Position numbers and translations under genes: made by a program
In this document: one piece after another, positions 1 through 5,227 of the stretch
Position numbering within the stretch: position 1 is the first letter of the stretch
How the letters are laid out: each line of letters opens with the position of its first letter
Notes under the pieces: model-generated
The model's database searches: none
Told to the model about the DNA's origin: nothing
The model's input: only the letters and a program-made list of their open reading frames with translations
DNA from: JBBSJV01 sp038256935
GTDB taxonomy: Bacteria; Patescibacteriota; JACMRA01
Length of the DNA stretch: 15,155 bases
Direction: 5' to 3'
Assembly: GCA_038256935.1 (NCBI GenBank)
Contig: JBBSJV010000028.1
Coordinates: forward strand, 1 to 15,155

Positions 1-2
1 AT

Positions 3-821
3 TCTGAACTTGAGAAAGTGCAACTTAGTAGTAGATTATTTTCCATTTCACACATTAACTCTGAAGCGTCAAGAATACTTTATACATCAGCTATTATTTT
101 AATATCTCTAAATATTTTCAATGGTATAATTAGCCAAGGATATCAAAATGGAGAAGATCTTGGAAGCGTTCCTTTTATTCAAGAACAGATTCTTGAAAAT
201 GAGTTCATTATGGATGGCCTAGTTATAGGGGGATTTAGTAATCTGTCTGTAAATAGAGTTTTGATGAAAGGAAGGTTTACAATTCAGGGAAACAGAGTAA
301 TCTATGGCACAGGAAATAGAGATGCTAGATTAAGTAACTTTTTAGAGCAAAACTACAAAACAGCAGACATCTTAACAGAAACTGAAACTAGAGCCATCAG
401 AGCACAATGTACTGGTACTACAATAGAGTGTGATGCAGCTGTTACTACTGAATTTAACAGGAGGCTAACTGAATTTCAAGAAGAATCTTATCCTCAGGCT
501 AATTATCCATTAGATACAGTGCTTAAACCAGATCAATTCAGAGATCTAACAAAACAATATTATACTATTCAAATTCAAAGATTTGAAAATACTTCAGATA
601 GTGAGACCGGTATAATTCCAGCTGAGCTATTAATTGTACCACTCAAAAATATCATTCCGGCGGTATTTGCAATTGTTACATTCTTATTTTTACTACTTAT
701 CAGAATTTTGATTTCAGGATTTATATTTTTAATCTCTTGGACACTCTGGAAGACGCTTGTATATATAGGATATGTCAAAATAGACGTTGAAACCGTAGAA
801 GCCGAGATAGTTTCTATCTAA
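3..821 (+). CDS. Membrane protein of unknown function, probably 5'-partial
   Basis: I do not recognise this family. The frame is open to the window edge (codons from base 3 read S-E-L-E-K-V), so the true start may lie upstream; the first possible start inside the window is GTG at 18, which gives 267 aa. Counting from that GTG, a hydrophobic helix lies at about 20-38, followed by a soluble segment at about 40-208 with two cysteines (C131, C138) and a charged middle. A long hydrophobic stretch at about 211-252 could hold two membrane helices. The tail ends with an acidic patch. This suggests a protein anchored at both ends with a domain of about 170 residues on one side of the membrane. It ends in TAA about 380 bp before the 16S gene and does not look co-transcribed with it. 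Function cannot be inferred. Confidence 0.6.
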   Translation, partial: SELEKVQLSSRLFSISHINSEASRILYTSAIILISLNIFNGIISQGYQNGEDLGSVPFIQEQILENEFIMDGLVIGGFSNLSVNRVLMKGRFTIQGNRVIYGTGNRDARLSNFLEQNYKTADILTETETRAIRAQCTGTTIECDAAVTTEFNRRLTEFQEESYPQANYPLDTVLKPDQFRDLTKQYYTIQIQRFENTSDSETGIIPAELLIVPLKNIIPAVFAIVTFLFLLLIRILISGFIFLISWTLWKTLVYIGYVKIDVETVEAEIVSI

Positions 822-875
822 AAAACTGGCTTTGAATACACATAACATTGCAAGCCATGATCCACAAGTGGTTAA

Positions 876-894
876 TTTAGTTGAATCAACTAAA
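876..894. repeat. Perfect palindrome, arms of 9 bp around one central base
   Basis: The sequence reads TTTAGTTGA-A-TCAACTAAA. It lies 55 bp after the stop of the membrane protein gene and about 200 bp before the rRNA promoter. No U-tract follows on the plus strand, so it is a poor intrinsic terminator. It shares the 11-base core GTTRAATYAAC with the palindrome at 1019-1035, which favours a protein-binding site. That role is inference. Confidence 0.45.
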
Positions 895-1018
895 AGAGTA
901 AAATTGTGAACAAAAAAACTGAAATGAGATTTATCAAAGATAAAAGTTGAGTTTAATTTTTGTTAAATAAATCCCTTAAAATAGGTACATATTTAATTCC
1001 AAAATAACCCAGTGTTAG

Positions 1019-1035
1019 TTTGTTAAATTAACAAA
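1019..1035. promoter_or_regulatory. Second palindrome with the GTTRAATYAAC core, possible operator
   Basis: The sequence reads TTTGTTAA-A-TTAACAAA, arms of 8 bp around one base, 58 bp upstream of the rRNA -35 box. It has the same core and symmetry as the palindrome at 876-894. Two similar dyads in one intergenic region suggest a dimeric regulator, but AT-rich DNA yields such dyads by chance more often than balanced DNA does. Confidence 0.35.
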
Positions 1036-1092
1036 GTTCTACTTCGAAAAAATTTTTAATAATTGAACAAAATACTAAAAATAAACAATTGC

Positions 1093-1121
1093 TTGACAAA
1101 ATATATTTTTTCCCATAATAA
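1093..1121 (+). promoter_or_regulatory. 16S rRNA promoter
   Basis: A perfect -35 box TTGACA lies at 1093-1098. Candidate -10 boxes are CATAAT at 1114-1119 (15-bp spacer, 5 of 6 matches) and TAATAA at 1116-1121 (17-bp spacer). A-tract-rich DNA at about 1046-1092 resembles an UP element, as is common at rRNA promoters. Transcription would start near 1126-1129, leaving a leader of about 75-80 nt before the mature 16S. Confidence 0.7.
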
Positions 1122-1150
1122 TTAAAAAGTCTTAACTAACAAACAAGACG

Positions 1151-1199
1151 TTTTACAGTTATTTAACCGTCAAAAACAAGTAACAATGTCAGGCAAACT
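1151..1199 (+). other. 16S leader arm of the precursor-rRNA processing helix
   Basis: This arm is the near-complement of the trailer at 2751-2800. Paired blocks are 1156-1166 with 2784-2794 (11 bp), 1171-1184 with 2767-2780 (14 bp), and shorter runs at both ends, giving about 40 pairs with small bulges. Such helices bracket 16S rRNA and are cut by RNase III-type enzymes. Here the helix encloses the 16S alone. Confidence 0.85.
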
Positions 1200-1203
1200 A
1201 TTT

Positions 1204-2693
1204 CGGTTCGAGAGTTTGATCCTGGCTCAGGATAAACGCTGGCGGTAGGCATAATACATGCAAGTCGAGCGGTAACAGGGGGAGCTTGCTCCTCGCTGAC
1301 GAGCGGCAAACGAGTGAGGAACACGTAGGAATATATGTAAAGTAGAGGATAGCTAATCGAAAGATTAGGTAATACTCTATGTGATCGAGAGATTAAAGGA
1401 GCAATTCGCTTTACTTATAGCCTGCGCCCCATCAGCTAGTTGGTAAGGTAATGGCTTACCAAGGCTAAGACGGGTAGCTGGTCTGAGAGGACGACCAGCC
1501 ACGTTGGGACTGGGACACGGCCCAAACACCTACGGGTGGCAGCAGTAAGGAATCTTCGGCAATGGGCGAAAGCCTGACCGAGCCATACCGCGTGTAGGAC
1601 GAAGGCCCTAAGGGTCGTAAACTACTGTGGTTGTCTACTAAAAAAATGAAGGGACAATTAGAAAGGGGTTGCTAACTCTGTGCCAGCAGCAGCGGTAATA
1701 CAGAGACCCCAAGCGTTATCCGGTTTTACTGGGCGTAAAGCGTTCCGATCGGTTGTTTGATGTGTCTAAAGTGAAAGACCGGAGCTCAACTCCGTGTTTG
1801 CTTTAGAAACTATCTTACTAGAGATACAAAGAGGTAGCTGGAACTATGCAAGTAGGGGTGAAATCCGTTGATATGCATGGGAACACCTAAAGCGAAGGCA
1901 GGCTACTGGTTGTTATCTGACACTGCTAGGACGAAAGCGTGGGGAGAGAACGGGATTAGATACCCCGGTATTCCACGCCCTAAACGATGAGTGCTCGCTA
2001 TTAGCCAGTTCGCTGGTTAGTGGCCAAGCTAACGCGTTAAGCACTCCGCCTGTAGAGTACGGTCGCAAGACTAAAACACAAAGGAATTGACGGGAACCCG
2101 CACAAGCAGTGGATCATGCGGTTTAATTCGATAGTAAGCGAGGAACCTCACCTAGGCTTGACATGCATTTGAAAGATTACTGAAAGGTAATCCCTCCCTT
2201 CGGGGACTTTTGCACAGGTGATGCACGGCCGCCGTCAGCTCGTGCCATGAGGTGTTCGGTTAAGTCCGACAACGAGCGCAACCCTAATCTTTAGTTATTT
2301 AATGTCTAAAGAGACTGCCGAAGTTTAATTCGGAGGAAGGATAGGACGACGTCAGGTCAGCGTGTCCCTTACGCCTAGGGCTACACGCATGATACAATGG
2401 GAAGAGGACAACAGGACAGCAACGGAGCGATCCCAAGCAAATCCCACAAACCTCCCCTCAGTTCGGATCGGAGTCTGCAACTCGACTCCGTGAAGCTGGA
2501 ATTGCTAGTAATCGTGAATCAGCCTCGTCGCGGTGAATACGTTCTCGGGTTTTGTACACACTGCCCGTCAAGGTCTGGAAATTTAGAAAGCCCCAAAATT
2601 CATGATACCATGGATTGAAGGCTGGCTAAGTAACTGGATTTAAGTCGTAACAAGGCATCCGTAGCGGAAGCTGTGGATGGATCATCTCCTTTT
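1204..2693 (+). rRNA. rrs: 16S ribosomal RNA, full length, no intron
   Basis: This is the small-subunit rRNA, about 1490 nt with ends placed by comparison with E. coli. Landmarks are AGAGTTTGATCCTGGCTCAG near the 5' end, CCTACGGGTGGCAGCAG, GTGCCAGCAGCAGCGGTAA at 1680-1698, ATTAGATACCCCGGTA at 1955, GAATTGACGG at 2084-2093, CAACGAGCGCAACCC at 2270, TGTACACACTGCCCGTC at 2553-2569 and AAGTCGTAACAAGG near the 3' end. Helix 45 keeps its GGAA tetraloop. Unusual bases (E. coli numbering) are U505 with A526, A911, A966, U1400, and a tail reading GATCATCTCC where GATCACCTCC is usual. There is no internal insertion. The gene has its own promoter and terminator, and no tRNA or 23S gene follows. The base changes together point to the Candidate Phyla Radiation; the exact phylum is uncertain. 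Confidence 0.97.
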
Positions 2694-2700
2694 TAAGGAG
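2686..2700 (+). other. Hairpin pairing the anti-Shine-Dalgarno with precursor sequence
   Basis: CTCCTT (2686-2691), the 3' tail of 16S, is the exact complement of AAGGAG (2695-2700) just outside the mature end, with a three-base loop. In the unprocessed precursor the mRNA-binding tail would be base-paired; trimming would free it. The pairing is read directly from the sequence; the functional role is inference. Confidence 0.5.
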
Positions 2701-2725
2701 CTTAATTACACTAAAAAAATTAAAT

Positions 2726-2747
2726 CTTATTATCTGCGGATAATAAG
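2726..2747 (+). other. Trailer hairpin with a UNCG-type tetraloop
   Basis: A perfect 9-bp stem CTTATTATC / GATAATAAG closes the loop UGCG on a C-G pair, matching the very stable cUNCGg tetraloop class. It lies between the 16S 3' end and the trailer arm of the processing helix, so it is probably part of the folded precursor. It has no U-tract and is not a terminator. Confidence 0.6.
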
Positions 2748-2750
2748 TAT

Positions 2751-2800
2751 AGTTTGTCTGTATAGGGTTACTTGTTTTTGAAATTAAATAACTGTTAAAA
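2751..2800 (+). other. 16S trailer arm of the processing helix
   Basis: This arm is complementary to the leader at 1151-1199 and ends seven bases before the terminator stem. It shows that the primary transcript is built as one 16S unit whose two flanks pair with each other. Confidence 0.85.
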
Positions 2801-2806
2801 TAAATT

Positions 2807-2831
2807 AAGAGGGTATATCCCTCTTTTTTTG
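2807..2831 (+). terminator. Intrinsic terminator of the 16S transcript
   Basis: A 7-bp stem AAGAGGG / CCCTCTT with loop TATAT runs into a seven-T tract (2824-2830). It lies about 115 nt after the 16S 3' end, so transcription should stop before any other RNA gene. Confidence 0.88.
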
Positions 2832-2852
2832 TTGTCCAATTTTATATTTGTT

Positions 2853-2881
2853 TTGACAGATATTCCCCTTTTATTTAAAGA
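2853..2881 (+). promoter_or_regulatory. Promoter of the J-domain gene, possibly giving a leaderless mRNA
   Basis: TTGACA (2853-2858) is followed at 17 bp by a weak -10 box TAAAGA (2876-2881). The expected start of transcription, about 7 nt downstream, falls on the ATG at 2888. The -35 is perfect but the -10 matches only 3 of 6. Confidence 0.45.
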
Positions 2882-2887
2882 TTATTT

Positions 2888-3520
2888 ATGAACACTCAAA
2901 CAGCTCTAGAATTATTTGGATATAGTGAGATCAATGAGTTTGATCTAGAGTCTTTGAAATCTAAATACAAAAAATTAGCTGTTAAAAAGCATCCTGATAA
3001 GTCAGGTGGAAGCCATAGTGATTTTATAGAGTTGCGAGAAGCCTATGTCGTTTTATTGGAATTTGCTCAGCAAAACACTGTTGATTTACAAGCCCAAAGT
3101 ATAAGAACTTTAGATAAAGATGAGCTCCTTAAAAAATATTTTGAAGATACTAATGAGTTGCAAATCGAGATTAAATCAGTCCAGTCCACTCTTTTAGCAA
3201 ATGTGGAAACATTATCTGGAGTTAAAAAGAAAGCCCACTTTGCAGTTACCAAGTTTGAAAGAAGGAGAGAAAGACTTAAAAGTGAATTAGAATCAGAAAT
3301 GGTTTTATTGGAGAGGATAATTCAACCACCACTACTGCAAAGACTGGTGTTCTTTTTTTGGCCACAACCTTCTGAAAAATATTTTTGGCAGCAGTATTAC
3401 AAATACGTTCAGACTTATACACGCAAAGATTTAGATCTAGAACTCGCTTTTTACAAAGACATGTTATCGATTTATGGAGAAGCTTTAAACAAAATTGCAG
3501 GACATGTCACAAAAGTATAG
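2888..3520 (+). CDS. J-domain (DnaJ-like, class C) co-chaperone protein
   Basis: This 210-aa protein starts with a J-domain (about residues 5-60): a helix II sequence SKYKKLAVKKHPDKSGG with the HPD motif at 35-37, then a helix III sequence FIELREAYVVL. J-domains stimulate ATP hydrolysis by DnaK-type Hsp70. The Gly/Phe linker, zinc finger and C-terminal substrate-binding domains of true DnaJ are missing, so it is a class C protein whose partner is unknown. Residues about 72-140 are rich in Lys, Glu and Leu and look like a coiled coil. A patch at about 155-175 is rich in Trp, Phe and Tyr (FFFWPQPSEKYFWQQYY). No transmembrane helix is evident. There is no Shine-Dalgarno before the ATG. The last 17 bases overlap the next gene, suggesting coupled translation. 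No dnaK or grpE is in the window. Confidence 0.85.
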   Translation: MNTQTALELFGYSEINEFDLESLKSKYKKLAVKKHPDKSGGSHSDFIELREAYVVLLEFAQQNTVDLQAQSIRTLDKDELLKKYFEDTNELQIEIKSVQSTLLANVETLSGVKKKAHFAVTKFERRRERLKSELESEMVLLERIIQPPLLQRLVFFFWPQPSEKYFWQQYYKYVQTYTRKDLDLELAFYKDMLSIYGEALNKIAGHVTKV

Positions 3521-3959
3521 CAATAAAGATCTGGTGGCTACTAAAATAAGCTCAAAGCTTATTAAATTTGAGACCAATAACAATTTTGAAGCAGTTATAC
3601 ACTCTTTTTTAAATTTGAATGCTGGGGATGATATTTGGGATTTTTTATACCCAAATGATTATCAGATTACAAATGGTTACAGATATATCGTTTTAACTAA
3701 CTTTAAAGATAAAGAAATCATTAAGAATTTTATTAATACTTATGTTAGTTCACTTGAAAGAAATAGTTTTTTTGCTACCAGATTAGTTTTTATTGGTGAT
3801 CAGTTCACAGAATTAAACGAATTACCAGTGCTAGCTTATGATGGTATTAGTAAAGTAATTGGTTATAAAAGCCGTTCTTTTATAGTATATCCAGATTTTG
3901 ATTCATTAAAACATGTAGTTAATCAAAAAGAAAACAATGATTTGTATCTATTATTCTGA
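3504..3959 (+). CDS. Small protein of unknown function coupled to the J-domain gene
   Basis: This 151-aa protein is not recognised. I chose ATG at 3504 because it has a GCAGG stretch a few bases upstream and gives a 17-base overlap with the J-domain gene; TTG at 3495 would add three residues. It has no signal peptide or clear membrane helix. The sequence alternates predicted strands and helices (for example YRYIVLTNF and TRLVFIGDQF), as in a small alpha/beta domain, and is rich in Asn, Phe and Asp. The overlap suggests it works with the J-domain protein, though that is inference. It ends in TGA at 3957-3959, and its last nine bases overlap the end of the convergent cysteine desulfurase gene. 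No terminator is visible between the two. Confidence 0.7.
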   Translation: MSQKYSNKDLVATKISSKLIKFETNNNFEAVIHSFLNLNAGDDIWDFLYPNDYQITNGYRYIVLTNFKDKEIIKNFINTYVSSLERNSFFATRLVFIGDQFTELNELPVLAYDGISKVIGYKSRSFIVYPDFDSLKHVVNQKENNDLYLLF

Positions 3960-5153
3960 TTTCAAGAGATTATAAGCTTTTTCAAGTATGGATGTAAGCC
4001 TTAAAACTTCACTTTCTTGGTTGTATACTCCTAGTGAAACTCTGATTACATCTGAAAAACCAAAATGTTCCAAGATTGGGTGAGCACACATTCGACCGCT
4101 TCTGACCATAATTCCTTGGCTATTGAGATACTGCTCTATATCAAAACTGTTACATTTATCAAGCTGAAAAGAAAATATTCCCCTGTCAGGATTAGTAGCT
4201 GGGACTAATTTTACATAATTCAGGGAGTTTAGCTGGTGATAAAGACTGCGGCTAAGTTCATTAAATCCAGGCTTTGTTAAATATACTTTTTTCAAAAACT
4301 CAAATGTAGGGGCTAATCCAAGAATACTTGCAAAATTAGCAGTCCCTGGTTCAAATCTTTGTGGGGCGGGTAAGTAAGAAATACTTGTTGTAGTTACATT
4401 GTCTACAATTGCCCCTCCAACATGACCTAATGAATTATTCAATTTTGAAGATTTTTTAATAAAAATTGACCCAATTCCTTTTGGCCCGTAAGCCTTATGC
4501 CATGAGTTGATATATACGGTGGGACTTAAAACATCCAAATTCTCTTTTTCAAGTGGGATAAACTGTGTGGCATCAATAATTAGATCAACTTCACTTTCTA
4601 GACAAAGCTTAGACATACTTTCCATATTAGGGGTATATCCGTTGATGTTACTACAACGAGTAATAGCTAATAGCTTTGGGTTATAAGTGGAGATAAGTTT
4701 TTGTAGGTCGTTAAGGTTTAGAAATCCAGAATCATTAGGATTAAAGAATATAACCTTAAAACCGATTTTTTTGGATAACTCAAGCCAAGGTAAGAAATTT
4801 GCATGATGTTCATACAGGCTTAATAAAATAGTATCACGACTTGTAAGAATCGAACTATACATTAAACTGATTTTATTAAAACCATCTGTAGCCGAATTTA
4901 CAAAAACATGGTGATATCTACTTGCCTTTAATAATTCTGACCCAGCTTGTCTTATGTTACGAATCTTTTGATCAAGATCCATAGCTAAATCGTAGCCACT
5001 ATGATTACTAATAGGAGCTTGTTGGTAATACTCGGTAATTGCAGCTATTACTGATTCTGGGGTTAGAGAAGTTGCAGCAGTATCAAAATAGATTTTTTGT
5101 TGGTTATTAAACTTTGTTACAGCCGGAAATTGCTTTAATATATCGTTTTGCAT
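3951..5153 (-). CDS. sufS: SufS-type cysteine desulfurase (class V aminotransferase fold)
   Basis: This 400-aa PLP enzyme would take sulfur from cysteine as a persulfide, releasing alanine, to feed Fe-S cluster or thio-cofactor synthesis. Matches to SufS/CsdA run along the whole length: YFDTAAT at 22-28, EHHANFLPW at 115-123 (H116 stacks on PLP in the family), DATQ at 194-197 (Asp binds the pyridine nitrogen), NSWHKAYGPKGIG with the PLP lysine K220, FEPGTANF at 267-274, RSGRMCAHP with the catalytic cysteine C356, and RVSLGVYN with R371. Length is normal for SufS. The cysteine loop reads RMCAHP where RTGHHCAQP-like sequences are usual. No sufB, sufC, sufD, sufE or sufU is in the window, so its sulfur acceptor is unknown. 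The start ATG has no Shine-Dalgarno and sits about 23 nt after the likely transcription start. A related kynureninase- or isomerase-like activity is less likely because Cys and Lys are both present. Confidence 0.9.
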   Translation of the reverse strand: MQNDILKQFPAVTKFNNQQKIYFDTAATSLTPESVIAAITEYYQQAPISNHSGYDLAMDLDQKIRNIRQAGSELLKASRYHHVFVNSATDGFNKISLMYSSILTSRDTILLSLYEHHANFLPWLELSKKIGFKVIFFNPNDSGFLNLNDLQKLISTYNPKLLAITRCSNINGYTPNMESMSKLCLESEVDLIIDATQFIPLEKENLDVLSPTVYINSWHKAYGPKGIGSIFIKKSSKLNNSLGHVGGAIVDNVTTTSISYLPAPQRFEPGTANFASILGLAPTFEFLKKVYLTKPGFNELSRSLYHQLNSLNYVKLVPATNPDRGIFSFQLDKCNSFDIEQYLNSQGIMVRSGRMCAHPILEHFGFSDVIRVSLGVYNQESEVLRLTSILEKAYNLLKSE

Positions 5154-5182
5154 ACTTTTTGGCTAATATTATTGACTAAAAA

Positions 5183-5188
5183 ATTATA
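5183..5188 (-). promoter_or_regulatory. -10 box of the cysteine desulfurase promoter
   Basis: A perfect TATAAT on the minus strand lies 30 bp upstream of the desulfurase ATG; the -35 region (TTATTG at 17 bp) is weak. The 74-bp gap 5154-5227 must also hold the promoter of the divergent protease gene. For that gene TATAAC at 5201-5206 is the best -10 candidate, but no well-spaced -35 is present. Confidence 0.5.
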
Positions 5189-5227
5189 GACTGTCTTATT
5201 TATAACAATAATAAATTATTTGTCATT

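Noticed and set aside
822..1092. Small gene upstream of the 16S
   Set aside because: All frames are broken by frequent stops; the region is AT-rich with palindromes and promoter elements only.
2397..2618. 73-codon open frame inside the 16S gene
   Set aside because: It lies wholly within conserved 16S sequence and is a chance frame.
2701..2887. tRNA genes in a 16S-23S spacer
   Set aside because: No cloverleaf or CCA end is visible; the region is filled by the hairpin, the processing arm and a terminator.
3067..3252. Antisense frame in the J-domain gene (also 575-778 and 12294-12491 in other genes)
   Set aside because: Short, no motif, and opposite clear coding sequence.
3957..3959. Possible TGA recoding (code 25, as in some CPR groups)
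   Set aside because: No clear gene contains in-frame TGA, and reading through this TGA adds only 14 codons of antisense desulfurase sequence.
5201..5206. TTGACT (5172) and TATAAC as a protease promoter
   Set aside because: The spacer would be 23 bp, too long for a usual sigma-70 promoter; TATAAC alone is kept as a weak candidate.
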